A stretch of 52,779 bases of DNA from Butyriboletus loyo (GCA_038093515.1 JBBPSI010000174.1:1-52779); one strand, 5' to 3'; positions 10,995 through 23,028 are shown, counted from the stretch's first letter. The notes: generated by a model from the sequence alone, not told the origin. Translations and numbers: made by a program.

Positions 10995-12820
10995 TCAAAC
11001 CTGACGCGTATTGTCAACGTCGCCCAACGGCTCGAGTCGAATCGCCTCCGATCCGTTCGCGTCTCCTTCTACGACCTGATCCTGTCCCGGGGTGACAACT
11101 GCGAATGTAATCGCAGACACGGCGGCATCTTCACTGGCAATGTGTTGCGACAACACACCGAATCTGCTGTCAATCCCCTCCCAGCTCCTACGAAGGTCAC
11201 GGTCGTGCAGCTCTCGCACGCTGATGATGAACCGCGGCATCATAGGGCATATGGTTACCAAAGACAGCAACCACAAGACGAGCAGCGAAGTGCCGTAGTG
11301 TGAGGACTCGGCCTGGACTATATTGATTACCCCGTACAGCATATTTCTAGCAATTAAAAAAAATAACTGAGTGGTTAGTTGTTGGGAAAGCACTCGAGAG
11401 TAGGATGTATGGGGGAATGTAATCGTGACGAACAAGAGAGAGTAGAAAAGCGAGACGCACACAAAGAAATATACAACTCCATCTCTAACGAGGTGATGCA
11501 TATACCGATTAGGCTGCCACTGTTTGGTTTCTTTGTACATCTCGACCGACTGCTTGCAGGTTTGGATAACAGCAAGAACCAAAAGAATAGCACTGAGAAT
11601 GAATCGTGGGATTGTGAAATACGTGAGAGCCGTGGGTGGAGCGAGGGAGGTATTGCAATACGAGAAATTCATAAGTTGAACAACTGTGACTGGAGAAAAG
11701 AGTGCAAGGTGATGAAGGGTCACATTCGTGAGATAGAGGAATGCATGCAGTTTGGCTCGAGGCATACCGGAGACGTAGGTACTGGGATTTCTGTATATGC
11801 CTATTAAAATGATGGAAGAAGCAACCTGTATCACGTAGATGAACAGGAGAACCCAAAGAATTCTTTTGGATCGATTCCACATTGCATACACTCGCAGGAT
11901 CATAACCACTGTGATTGAAACCATAGTCAGAGGTCAGGAACTAGGGGGTACAGCAACTTACAGTCAGCAGCATTATAAAATATCTGAAACGCCCAGATGG
12001 ATACCATCAATAGTATGGTGCCTTTGGAATATCCATGTCTCACACTGATAGTGTCACAGGCAATAAATGAATCTGCTTACATCTATGCAACTGTTATCAA
12101 TACAGGTTTCAATTGCAATTTAGATGCATACGTCTAGACAGAAGATCATCATCAACGATAGACAAGGCGCGAAGCAGAAAGACTGACTCTGACGGGGCCA
12201 GGGAGAAAGGTAGTACCAACTGCAAACATATCTGATCAGCTCAATCGACCTCCAATATAATTCTGAACATACAGAACGCATAAAGACTTGATCACGGATC
12301 AACCGTTAGCTATATAATTTTGTATGCATTATAGCAACAATCGACGCACATTGTGGAACAAAGCCCGAAATAACGAACCTACAGAACCGTGAATTTAGAA
12401 TGTACAATGAGGTTCCCTGGACGTTTACACGCACCAGAACAAAGATTGTAGAGACCCGGGACCAGGGTGTGAGCTGTAAGACTGTCAGGGACCTAGCTCG
12501 CTCAATAATTGTTGGTTCCTTACCCATACATAGTCTACCTTTGAATATTGTCAGCCCACAGATAGGATGCAGAGTGAAAGAACATACCTCTCTCGAAAGG
12601 GTGAGGACTGCAGTGGTGGGATTGCAATGGTCACTTCAGCGCGAAAAGGATAGCGTGTGCACTGTCAGCATCACTCACAATAATCGTACACAACAGCAGT
12701 GTGGAGAGCAGCTGCGCTGGTCTATAAGATTAATCATTGATGGAAGGTATGAGAGAGCGCACTGGATATATAATTAGACGTCTGGAGAAGCTCCAAAGCA
12801 GACTGCAGATCAGAGGACAT
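10995..12820 (-). CDS. DUF6533-type polytopic membrane protein, copy B
   Basis: The start is the ATG ending at 12820 (MSSDLQSALELLQ); the stop is at 10995 after DVDNTRQV. Exon 3 ends SRE at a regular GT donor, unlike copy A. The micro-exon reads VDYVW and is followed by an RYFGLC block, then GYSKGTILLM with NAAD, ILRVYAMWNRSKRILW, TCKQSVEMYKETKQW and the final exon at 10995-11346. The 78-nt intron is at 11690-11767. Both it and the last intron are open and in frame, giving a continuous ORF of 309 codons (10995-11924). The promoter box lies 46 bp before the ATG. All blocks are intact, so this is a good candidate for an expressed gene. Confidence 0.82.
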
Positions 12821-12865
12821 GAGAAAGATTCAGAGTCGAAGAGAGGGATGTTTTCTACTTATATT

Positions 12866-12891
12866 ACCTATCCGGTGTATTGAATATTTGC
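12866..12891 (-). promoter_or_regulatory. Shared promoter box upstream of copy B
   Basis: Contains CTATCCGGTGTATTGAATAT exactly (plus-strand text), 46 bp before the ATG of copy B. The same box precedes seven other copies. Confidence 0.6.
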
Positions 12892-14416
12892 TTCGGGACA
12901 AGGTTAGAACAGCGAGCGATGTATGATCCGATCCTTTCTTTTTTTTTGGAATTCATTTCTGTCCCTTGATCGAACGCCCGTGGTTTTCATTTAGGATCGC
13001 AAAAAACCTTGACACTTAGAGTTGGTCTATCATTCAGGTCAACAACACATTCCTGTTATTCGTTATCAAAAAAACGTGACCGCACGTCTTTCGTCGCTTG
13101 CCATTTAACACTGAACTTAATCGATCGGCCATAATCATCGAGGTGGGCGTCGTGGCGTTGAGTGGGCCAGCTAGTCACGGACGAGCAATTTTTCAACCGG
13201 CTCAATTCTGTCTGACGCTGTGTATCTCGTCATCTCTCGGTCCGAGCTCGGCTGTTTCGGCGTCCAGCCCGCCCACACAGCTCACTCTCGCCGACAGGTT
13301 TGGGGTCCAGTTCCGGGCCGGGAAAGCTTTCAGCTTTTTGCCCAACGCCTCCATACTCATCCAACATTATATCTGTACATACTCATCTAGCCTCCTCTCC
13401 ACGTCCTTCATTTGGACGAGCTAAGTAGCCGCAACGCATAGATCATATAACAGTGCAGTGATTGAGTCACGTGATAACCAGCCATTCAAACCTTCCAATT
13501 TTATCGATCACAATAGCTGTTCGTTTCCCCTTCGCGTTCCATGGCATACTCGAACTCAACCTGATGGAAATTACAGAAGAAAACCTTGATTCAAACTCGT
13601 GGTCATTTTGAGCACTCTCGTCACCTGGTATACTGGTGTCCGATCGTGAGTATCAAGCATTTCTAGCTTCTCTGGGGTCACATACCCAGGAAATAAAAGT
13701 TTTGTCATGGTCATCATTTGCTACCTTATGCGCCTAATTTTCCAGTTCCCTCCAATCGCCATACCACCGAATTTTGTTCTCGACCAGCGACGGCGCTCAT
13801 CTCCCATAAAATAGCGCAACACCTCCTTGTCCAAACGAACCCAATCCCACCACACACAAAGTTCTACGTCACCAACGTGTACGAACGTGGTGCCCAAAAC
13901 GTCTGGGCCAAGCATGGATCCAATTTATCTACAACGGACTCACACGGTTCCGCGCACAGAACCTGCCGCTCAAGGTTTTCCCGGTTCGACTTTGCTAACG
14001 ATTTGGGACGCTGTGCTCGGTGCCCCATCTGTGCTATCAAGCGTTTGGATGTACGAACATGACCTTTTGCGTCATCATTTGTTACATCCTAGGCTGAGTA
14101 GCGCTTTATCGCCTCTGCATCGGGTCCGAGGATTGGAGTCCATCACGCTCGGCCGTATCATGCGTCGCTCGAAGCGGGCCCATCGTATCATGGCTGATGA
14201 TATCGATGAATCCCTAAAGCAGATTATTTTGTTCTCTTCCGTTTGCCATTGAACATTACTTTCAGTTATAGATAAACGTACCCGCCAATAACATGTCTGA
14301 AACCCGCTCTTCGATCCCCGATAGCTGGTAGTGTATCTCCTACGTTGTATTGGGAGATAAATGATACATTGAGCTCAAAAGACGAGGCACATGCACAGGC
14401 AGAGTAAATATTCGGG
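12892..14416. other. Repeat-derived stretch upstream of copy B
   Basis: About 12930-13190 matches 48600-48800, upstream of fragment L (shared T-rich run, TCTTTCGTCGCT, TGAACTT and GAGTGGGCCAGC). About 13375-13450 matches 7530-7620. About 13830-14110 is a family-2 piece listed separately. The rest shows no domain. The ORF at 13098-13424 (108 codons) is not conserved at the matching locus, so I do not call it. Confidence 0.5.
13830..14110 (+). pseudogene. Family-2 fragment with the VTNVYERGAQNVW block
   Basis: The stretch reads KFYVTNVYERGAQNVW, and after a one-base shift AQAWIQFIYNG. The minus-strand locus at 19801-20822 has KLFVTDVYARATNIAW followed by AWWIQSIYNG. Matching residues on both sides of the shift show coding ancestry and a later deletion. 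Function unknown. Confidence 0.5.
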
Positions 14417-15420
14417 TCACCATTCAGAGGGACCACTATTCATCAATGCCCCGGCGCTGGTGCTCGTCCCCCGATTTCTACCCAAAAATCCCTGCTCAAA
14501 CCTGACTTGCATCATCCCCCAACGTTTCGAGTCGGGTTGTCTCCGATTGGTTTGTGTCCGCTTCCACGGCCGATCCTGATCTTGATCCGGGACGACATGC
14601 ATGAATGCAATCGCAGACACGGCGGCACCCCCACCAGCAATGTGTTGTGACAACACTCCGAATCCGGCGTTAACCCCCTACCAGCGTCCACGAGGGTCAC
14701 GGTCATACAGCCCTCGCACGCTGATGACGAAGCGGGGCATCATGGGGCATACAGTCATCAAAGAAAACAGTGTTTGCTGTAGACACGTTGCCGAACACAT
14801 AGAAACGCACGATCCTGAAAATCCAAGGGAAAATAATCTCAGTGGTTAGTTTTTCTGCAAATACTCGAGAGCGAGAATGTGGTCGTGAGGATTGAAAACG
14901 AGAGAGAGGCAGAAAGCGAGACGTACACGAGGAAGCACAGAATCCCATCGCTCACGAATTGTTTTATGTAGCGATTAGGTTTCCACTGCTTGGTCGCCTT
15001 GTACATTCGAACCGACTGCCTCCGGGTTTGGATGACAGCGAGAACCAAAAGTATGGCAGCGAAAACGAATCGCGGGATTTTACCATAGTCAAGCTTGGGT
15101 GAGATTGCTAATCCGGAAACTGCAAACGGAAAAATCGAGTCGAACCGCCACGTCTAAGGAAGAGGGCAGCAGGGGATAAATCACACTTGCGTGAGATTAC
15201 AGTGATACATGGTGCTCAGTTCGTGACATACATGAGACCCAGGTCCAGGTTTTGCACTGCAGGACCATCATGGACCTCCTTCAAGTCTTTCTCGATAATT
15301 GTTGCTTCCTCACCCATACATAATCGATCTTCGAATATTGTCAGCTAGCAGATTAGATGTGAAAGGCACAATAACATACCTCTGACGGTGAGGACTGAAG
15401 TAGAAGCATTGACCCAGTGC
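14417..15420 (-). pseudogene. DUF6533-type gene fragment, copy C
   Basis: The upstream end holds exon 3 (LTVRE, normal GT donor at 15380), micro-exon IDYVW and CKTWTWVS. The sequence then jumps straight to exon 10 (GKIPRFVFAAILLVLAVIQT, RRQSVRMYKATKQWKPNRY) and exon 11. Exons 1-2 and 6-9, which carry the middle helices, are gone. In exon 11 the frame slips after VVPDQDQD, and the arginine-rich start before GVNAGFGVLS is interrupted. The divergent exon 10 closely matches a scrap at about 41790-41890 inside fragment J, so a sister of this divergent copy existed elsewhere in the array. Confidence 0.75.
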
Positions 15421-16800
15421 ACCTCACGACCTCTGTACAGACGGCGCAATTGATCACGTCACTCTGGCCCTCATTGCAGAAGCGTCGCGGAAATAAGTGG
15501 CGCCGTGCGTAGTACACACCCTGCTCGTCCAAGACACTCCACTCCCCCTGAAACGATATGGTCAGAGTGACGTGCGGATACAGGATCGGGTCTGAATTCG
15601 AACACCTAAAATCTGGCTCCCCGATGACGCCATGCCAAAGGCGGGCGCTGTTTCTCCCCCTCTAGACGTGCTTATGATCAGTTCGTACATCTTGCTTTGA
15701 GTGCCCGGATGCCGCCACACGGTGGTATCTCGCTGCCAAGGGAAAGTGCTACCTCTGACAACCATGAATTGCCCGATTCGTGGACATCGCGGGCGAGCAT
15801 AGAGTGCTTTTCCGAGTACATCAGAGGATGAGAAAGATGTACCAAAGAGAGAAAACGTGAATTTATTCGTATCGTGCAGCATGGAGTGCGTCGGAAGATG
15901 GCTGGGGGTTGCCAACGACATGCATAATGAATGCTTCTGGGATTTGGTCACCGTTTCAGTTGAAACATTATTTAGGAACCAACACGTACCCCGGATGATC
16001 ATTTTCAGCTCTGTGCTGTGTTCAGTTCCTGGAAATTCGATCAAACAAAATAGTGAGATAAAATGCGCCCACAAATGAAAGAAACACTTCATTGTAACGG
16101 CGTTCATCCTTCGAAATGGTAGGAATCTGTACGTACATTGTTCAACTCAACACATAATGCATATATGCATATGGTTCACATTTGAGCCGCGTTCGATGCA
16201 CCATAGTGCACCAGGCAGGGTGACGGTAGACGCAAGCGGTGCGAGTATCGATGCGATGTAATGTATAGCTTGCACACAGGGATCTGTCGTTGCGCATACA
16301 ATTATCACATGCTATGGTAGGATGAGCAGGTTACGGTCAAACCGACGCTGAAAACCAACGTTCACCCAATTATTGGTGTCCGCAACCTAAAGTGATGGGG
16401 CATGAACAATATCAATCCTAGCCTCGTGTATGTGAACTGACAACCCGAAATGCTGCAATGAATTCAGTAGATACACGCCGATCTCGCAAGCCGTGTCACT
16501 GTCAGCTCCCGATTGAGAAACATCAGATGGATAGACGACTCGCACAACATCAGTGACCCGAATGTAAATGTGCTGGAAGGTGTTGTGAATGGAGTAACTC
16601 GGCCATTGAAGGTACCAAAGACAAATCTATCGATTCCTTTTTAGATAACGGTCGACTGTACCGCCGAGTCGTCAATTCACACGAAAGAAAGAAGCTCGAG
16701 ACACCGGAGGAGGTAATCCAGGGGAGACGGTTGAAATCTCGGGCGGGGATAGCCAGAAGGGTAAGTCGGAAGCATGGATGAAAGGATGGGACAGAAATGG
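15421..16800 (-). pseudogene. Family-2 copy, decayed, best matched by 25680-26680
   Basis: In transcription order it shows the start of a FDGxVTPFTT-like block (about 16600), GVYLLNSLQHFGLSVHIHE (16440-16490), MNAVTMKCFFHLWAHFISLF (about 16100), NKFTFSLFGTSFSSSDVLGK (about 15850), VVRGSTFPWQRDTTVWRHPG (about 15750) and CAVCTEVVRCTGS (about 15430). The longest ORF is 15562-16107. A hydrophobic stretch near 16050-16100 could be a membrane helix. I do not recognise the family. Shared blocks with at least six other loci show it once coded; stops between blocks suggest either introns or decay. Confidence 0.5.
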
Positions 16801-16866
16801 CGTGGCAACGCGTTAGAGATGTCGCAACGTTAAAAAAACGTTGAGCTCAGAATAGAAAACATATTA

Positions 16867-17008
16867 TATACAGTTGATATGCTCATAATGCATAGGGTCA
16901 TAACGCATAAACCCTACACTCAGGGTGACCCAAACCTTGACTAAACCTAGTCTCGCTTAATGGTCATTAGGAACCGTTGTCGCGCATTACGAGCATATCA
17001 ACTGTATA
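16867..17008. mobile_element. MITE-like element of 142 bp with 26-bp inverted ends
   Basis: The left end begins TATACAGTTGATATGCTC and the right end is its reverse complement. 24 of 26 terminal bases pair. The interior has no ORF. The TA at each end fits a TA-target element. No second copy was seen in the window. Confidence 0.75.
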
Positions 17009-17198
17009 CATAAAATAGATGTTCGAGAGTCGAGACGCCATTCAGACTCGGAGTGCCTTTATTTATCCATTCCCCAGTCACCTAGAACTCGCCCCCGTCG
17101 TCTACCCAATCGAATCCTCGTTCAAGTATAACGTGTATTATGTAATTTATCTCCCAACCTTTCGAGCCGAGCCGCCTCGCCGATTCGTTCGTGTCCCG

Positions 17199-18955
17199 TC
17201 ACGGTTCCACGACCTGATCCCGCTCCGCTCCGAGATCCGCGAATGCAATCGCAGACATGGTTCCGTTTTGACTGGAAATGGCATGCGACAATACGCCGAA
17301 CCCGGTGTCAATTTCCTCCCGGCGTCCACGAAGGTCACGGTCATACAGCTCTCGCACGCTGATGATGAACCGCGGCATCGTAGGGCATATGGTTACCAAA
17401 GACAGCAACCACAAGATGAGCAGAAAAGTGGGGTTTGGCGAGGACTCGGCGTTGACTAGAGCATTCACATTGTAGAGTATATTTCTAGCAGTTCAGAAGA
17501 AAATCACCGAGTGGTTAGTTGTCGGGCAATCACTCGAGAGTAGGACATATGTAATCGTGACGAACGAGAGTGTGTGGAAAAGTGAGACGCACATAAAGAA
17601 GTAAACAACTCCATCTCGGACGAGTCGACGCATATACCGATTAGGTTGCCACTGCTTGGTTGCCCTGTACATCCCGACCGACTGCTTGCAGGTCCGGACA
17701 ACAGCGAGAAACAAAAGCGTAGCACTGAGAGTAAATCGAGGGATTTTGGAATACGTGAAGGTGTTGGAGGAAGTGCTGTTGAGGAAAGTGCAAAAAGAGA
17801 AATCGGCGAGTTGAACAACTGTCACTGGAGAAGGGGGTGGAAAGTAACGAAGGGCCATCTTCATGAGATGCAGTGACACATCCAGTATAGCTCGGGACGT
17901 ACCAAAGTTGTAGGTGCTGGCTTTGTCGAAGATTCCTGTAAAAACAAGGGAACAAATCACCTGTGGCACGTAGATGAACAGGAGGACCCAAAGAATCCAT
18001 TTGGATCGATGCCACATTGCATACACACGCATGATCATTACGACTGTAGTGGGAATCATGGTCAAGGGAAGAAAATTAGCAGGTACAATAACTTACAGTC
18101 AGCAGCATTATAAAATATTGCAAAGGCCCAGACAAGTACGATCATTGTTATGGTGCCTTGCAATATTCATGTCTCGTGCGGATGGTGTCGCAGGCAATAA
18201 ATGAAACTGCTTACATCTATGCAACTGTTATCAATATAGTTTTTGGTTGCAGTTTAAATGCATACATCTAGACAGAAGACCGTCATCAACGACAGACAAG
18301 GCGCGATGTAAACAAACTGACTCTCACGGGGCCAGGGAGAAAGGTAGTACCAACTGCAAATATATTTGATCAGCTCAATCGACCCCCCCAATACAATTTT
18401 GAACATACAGAACCCAGTAAGACTTGATCATCGATCAACCATTAACTGAATAATTTTGTATGCATCATAGCAACAATCGACGCACATGGTGGAACAAAGC
18501 CCGAAATAACGAACCTACAGAACTGTGAATCCAGAATGTGCAATGGGGTTCCATGAACTTTCACACGCACCAGAATAAACGTTGTAGAGACCCGGGTCCA
18601 GGGTCTGAGCTGTAAGACTGTCAGGGACCTACGTTGCTCGATAATCGTTGCTGCCTTACCCATATATAGTCTACCTTTGAATATCGTCAGCCCACAGATA
18701 GGATGCAGAGTGAAAGCACATGCCTCTCTCGAAAAGGTGAGGACTACAGTGATAAGGTTGCAACACCCAGTTCAGCGTGAAAAGAATAGCGTGTGCATTG
18801 TCGGCATCACTCACGATAATCGTACACAACAGCCGTGACGAGAGCAACTGCGCTGATGTATAAGATAATCATTGACGGAAGGTATGAACGAGCGCACGGG
18901 ATAGATAGTCATTGATCTGGAGAAGCTCCAAAGAAGACTGCAGGTCAGAGGACAT
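17199..18955 (-). CDS. DUF6533-type polytopic membrane protein, copy D, C-terminally shortened
   Basis: The ATG ends at 18955 and the stop is at 17199. It has micro-exon VDYIW, RPWTRVSTTFIL, VRYFGLC, IMRVYAMWHRSKWILW, KQSVGMYRATKQWQPNRY and CPTMPRFIISVRELYDRD. The 78-nt stop-free intron is at 17825-17902. Intron 3 uses a GC donor. The tail is odd: after DQVVEP a TGA ends the protein about 20 residues before the end of its sisters, because the following bases differ by an indel from the GGGGACGCGAACG seen elsewhere. The helices are complete, so it may still fold. Confidence 0.75.
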
Positions 18956-19037
18956 GACAAAGATTCAGAGTCAATCAGAGGGAAGTTTTTCGGTGATTCA
19001 ATGATGAGTTCCGCAGGGAGTTAGTTATACTTATATC

Positions 19038-19063
19038 ACCTATCCGGTGTATTGAATATTTGC
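19038..19063 (-). promoter_or_regulatory. Shared promoter box upstream of copy D
   Basis: Carries the exact 20-mer CTATCCGGTGTATTGAATAT with TATATCACC beside it, about 80 bp before the ATG of copy D. Confidence 0.6.
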
Positions 19064-19139
19064 CTCGAGCCAAATTTAGAACGACGAGCGATGTATGATT
19101 CCGGCCCATGATCTATGCTGATCTTGATTTGATGATGGT

Positions 19140-19740
19140 GCGATTATTTCGTCGTAGAATTCCTCTGGGGTAATAGCCTGGCAACTAAATCATTTGGTGA
19201 TGATGAGAACAGCAACGCCTCACCGCCGATATTATCAAAGTACTCACCCCCCCATCTGAACGTGCCGCCGAGAACTGCCCGGGCAGGCAAGTTGGGAACG
19301 GACAGATTCGGCGGGGGAGATGAAGGGCCCGGTGGCGACGCGCAACTGTCAAACTCCGAGTCGGAGCGTTCTCACTTCCGCGCAGATAACAAAGTCGTTG
19401 TGTATACAGCACAGCATGTTTACGTTCAAACGATTTAATTGTGGTTTTTATTTAGGATCATGCTGATATCCTATGACCCAGTGCGATGCGCCGGAAGCAA
19501 GAAGCCTTGAAGTTGTAGCACCACAAATGCCAACCCATGATCTCAACTCGATGGCATATCGAGCAATTCTCAGGTTGATCCAGGCCAGCCTACCGGTGAT
19601 GGCGCGAATCGGCAGTGCGTCCCCACCAATGTTAAAAAGCTCACTCTCATCTAAGGACACCTTCTCCTGGGTGGGAAGGTGCGGAAGTGATGCGGAGAAT
19701 GTCACTTGCCATTCTGCCATTGGAGGGCGATGCATTGATG
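19140..19740 (-). pseudogene. Family-2 fragment with two 'IGGEAL' blocks
   Basis: Two versions of one block sit side by side on the minus strand: EYFDNIGGEALL (about 19230) and ELFNIGGDALP (about 19620), each preceded by a cysteine-poor stretch (VTFSASLPHLP before the second). The same block appears at about 39240, 46600 and, on the plus strand, 52180 (EYFDVGGEALL). Side-by-side versions suggest a local duplication. Function unknown. Confidence 0.45.
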
Positions 19741-19800
19741 CGAACTGCGATCATATCAAGTACGTATGTTGTGGCATTGTGCGTGATTGCACTCATCAAC

Positions 19801-20822
19801 TCACACCTTTGCTGATCCAGTGCACATCACGACCGCCTCTTCTATCGCAGGGACGGCATGATGGATCCCGCGCTCGTTAGTGAAACCATATTGTGCGTAG
19901 TACACACCGTCCGAGTTGTTTGCTTGGACATAGTGTTCATGCAAATGCCTCACTTTTCTGCAGTCGAGCTGAGCGAATGTCTCGTCAGACGGCTTAGAAA
20001 TTATAATTCCCCAGCGTGGGACTTGTGACATTTTCCCTGACACCCTGCGTATAAGAAGATGAATGCAAAGAGGAATTGCTGGAACTAACAAGGGTGAAAC
20101 ACGATGGCGGAATCGGGGACTACGACACCTATGGGGGGGGATCGAAGAGCAAGTCTGTGCTAAACATGACGCGCGTCGTCTGACAGGTAAAACAGGGTAC
20201 GTTGACTTATCCACGCCATCGCAAATCTTGGCAAAGTTGGCAATGGCGAGCCGTTGTAGATGGATTGGATCCACCATGCTTACACCCAGGCGATATTCGT
20301 AGCACGGGCGTACACATCGGTAACGAAAAGCTTCTTGGCGCTCGTGGACAGTTGGAGAGCAGGGTCATCCCATCCGAGGAGGTCTTGGGCTGCTTTCGGG
20401 AGATGATTGCCGTCAAACAGGAATAAGACGCAGTGCCACGTCCGAGGAGTTGAGAGCGCGTATTGTGATCGGACAACGCTGGAACACAAGGTACACGAGC
20501 CAGCGAGGATGATGTGTATAGAGAGGAGACAAACGAGTGATACGCACAAAAGCAGACAGGATGTGAGGTATTGAGAGCGCTGGAAAACGAGGAAAAGCCC
20601 AACCACGAGCCGAGTTGAATGATGCATGTCCTCCGCGACTTTCATCACTGTCATGCCTATACATAACGCGAAAAAGGAATGAATTCTCGCACAATGAATG
20701 GTCTGTGATGCGGGAATGAAATTAGACATCATTGGCTCGAGAGTCGAAACGATCAAAACGACGACGAAAAACGGCAAATGCAACGTCCGTGTCACGTGAT
20801 GCCCCGAGATGGCTTTCATCAA
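19801..20822 (-). pseudogene. Family-2 related gene remnant with hydrophobic N-terminal part
   Basis: Two long ORFs lie head to tail, 20280-20822 (180 codons) and 19801-20277 (158 codons). The first has two hydrophobic stretches (LPFFVVVLIVSTLEPMM; the run around LTSCLLLCVSLVCLLSIHII) and ends KLFVTDVYARATNIAWV. A TAA then falls where the 13830 copy reads on into AQAWIQFIYNG. The second has IIISKPSDETFAQLDCRKVR, found again at 35180 and 40570 on the plus strand, and GVYYAQYGF. It could be a living gene if the stop is within an intron. I do not recognise the product. Confidence 0.45.
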
Positions 20823-21059
20823 GTCCCGCCTCGGACTAGACGTGCACTGTTCGTGTCGCAGCGTTCACGACGTGCTAACCCAGCGAACAACGATGTTTGT
20901 ATCGGCGACGGAGGACGAAAACACATGATGCTTTCCGTCGTCCGAACATTTTCCATTCCTCGTCACGTGGCCCATTTCTGTTGACCATTTTCCTGTCGAG
21001 TTAGAATGCGACCTCCTCGACGCCGTTCCAAGCGGCTGACCCTTACATCCACGTTTCCT
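20823..21059. other. Short intergenic family-2 scrap
   Basis: Around 20910-20960 the plus strand reads GDGGRKHMMLSVVR. Loci at 27240, 35820 and 42790 show a similar stretch on their minus strands (DGRRKHTMLSIVREYSS, DGRPKHTMLSVVREYSS). No ORF of convincing length. Confidence 0.4.
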
Positions 21060-22930
21060 CCCCATCTGTGCATTGCCCGCTGAATCTGTTTGTTTTCAAA
21101 TCGCATGCGCGTGCAAGTTTGTCCAAGACTCAACCATCTCCACGGCTCCGTCTGGCGTCCTGGGTATTTCTATATCGAGCAAATGGACGACTTGGGAGGT
21201 ACGGTCGATCGCTATTCAAGAAAGTGGAGGTTGTTGCGCGAGAAGTCAATGGATTTATTTGCGGCGCCCTCGATGATGGGGTTTTTCCCTTCACAACGAC
21301 TTCCCGTTCCATTCGCACTTGGGTTAGGCATGAATTTATGTTTACCTGACCTGCAGAAGCGGGGCAGGATCGGGAATCCGGGTCTCGCTCCCCCTCGCGT
21401 GAAGGTCCTCTTTGACAGATAACCAAGCTGGGAAAATGCACCCTCTCTCTTCGCTGGCATTGCTCGCCCGTTGTTCATCTATCCAGCTGGGTTCCCTCAG
21501 CCGTGTGGCCATCCATGGCATGGCTTCCGAGGTTAATATGTATGCTGGTGATGTCACTACCGTATTTCGTGTTTTCAGGTAAGGTGCGCGGGTCAGGCCT
21601 GAGGAGGGCTGTGGACACCGACTTGGCTAGAGGATTGTGGGACATATCTCCCTCTTTCATATTATATGCAATCTATACAGTTGCATTGCTTCGACACCGC
21701 GCCCCCACGTGTATCATTTACCTTCCCTGACGGGGTATGGCTCTGCGGAACACGGCTCAGTTGTCCATATGCACGTGTGCTTTCTGTTCTGTTCTGAACG
21801 GCGTATACACAGATGGTTCGAAGGGAAGCAGAACATAGGTATTGTTGTAACACAGTGTCTCTTCTATTGGTTGGTGCGTTTGGCCCCATAGATTGGTTCA
21901 ATCAACCACTCGATGAGTATATGCCGGAAGGGGCCATAAATTCCGCTTTTCCCACCTGCACTGGTCTGTTGCGCCTCTGCTTTGGCGCGCAGTGCCCATC
22001 ATTTTTCAGACAATCAATGGCTTTCATTCCATGTCGTCGGGAAATTCAGGGACCGCTAAACTGTATGAATACGATTTTTTCTTTCTCTTTTAGGACACCC
22101 TTCTCGTCCTCCCCCATCGTATTCAAAAAAGCGCCTCGTGCCCGTTCCCTGACGTCCGCTAACAGAACAATCAGAGGTGGGACCCTGCCTGAGTAGCTGG
22201 GTACTACCCTATGACGACATCGAGGTACCCCATCAAAAGGGGGGATAAACAGGCTCGCCTTGGTGTCAGCATCAGTTAAATTTACTTTACAGGTTCAAGG
22301 TCAGACCCGATCCTGTAACCACACGTTATTCAAGACTCCGTCCCAGACTCAGCCTCCGACCCTATCACTGGAGGGGATGGAGAGCGCAGTCGAGGACGTC
22401 TTTGGTGAGAAGGGTTGTACTATGCGCGGCGCGAGGAGGGTGGCCACGGTATGCATTGAGTCGGAAAGGTGAGGATTTCATAAGTGCGACCACAGCGTAC
22501 GTATTTGGGGGCGTTCACTGCTCAGTACCCTAAATATAGGAGGTGACTGATGGGAAGAGGGACGTGGGAGAGGATAACTCCGCCCAAGGCTTTGACTGGT
22601 AACTGCGCTTGCTTTTCGTTTCATTTTTTTTAGTAAGACCCTGAATTTTCCTTTTTTCGCCAGCCTACTATCAAGCGACAACGTTACAATGCACCTTGCA
22701 GACTCAAATGGATGTTCTAGTTTCAGTACGTACTATCCGGCCCTGGAATGTACTCGCTAGCTGCATAAGGGTCACCAGAGCTAGTCTGACTACCTCCTGA
22801 ATGCGAATTACGATCGAAACCTTTTACCGTATACTGTCCTGTGCTACTGATACGTAAAGGCTTTTTTTGTGTATGGCAATGAAGATACTCCTCCACCCGC
22901 CTTCAAGTTTCAAGTTCTGTCGTCAGCCTG
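21060..22930 (+). pseudogene. Family-2 copy on the plus strand, upstream of copy E
   Basis: The order of blocks mirrors the minus-strand copies: GVFPFTTTSRSIRTWVRHEF (about 21280), MYAGDVTTVFRVF (about 21540) followed by a gtaagg donor, IGIVVTQCLFYWLVRLAPID (about 21850-21890), FSFRTPFSSSPIVFKKAPRA (about 22090), and IRPWNVLASCIRVTR (about 22740). It lies on the same strand as, and upstream of, a DUF6533 gene, as at copies I and K. Stops between blocks are many; some may mark introns, others (after LPE at 22195) look like decay. Confidence 0.5.
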
Positions 22931-23002
22931 CCTGCATTCAATCGCATATTTGTCGAATTTTCGAGGATCTCAGATCGTTCGTCGTTCCAACCTTGTCTCG
23001 AA

Positions 23003-23028
23003 GCAAATAGTCAATACATCAGATAGGC
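23003..23028 (+). promoter_or_regulatory. Shared promoter box upstream of copy E
   Basis: The reverse-complement form of the box with several substitutions (AATAGTCAATACATCAGATA), followed by GATATAAC as TATA-like run and then the ATG 73 bp downstream. Confidence 0.5.

Noticed and set aside
10971..11303. Recurrent plus-strand ORF with LPAPTKVTVIQLSHADDEPR at every DUF6533 copy
   Set aside because: It is the antisense of exon 11. Its apparent conservation follows from the strongly conserved RELYDRD tail on the real strand.
16820..16850. Short palindrome CAACGTTAAAAAAACGTTG as a regulatory hairpin
   Set aside because: Seven-base arms around an A run; too short to separate from chance.
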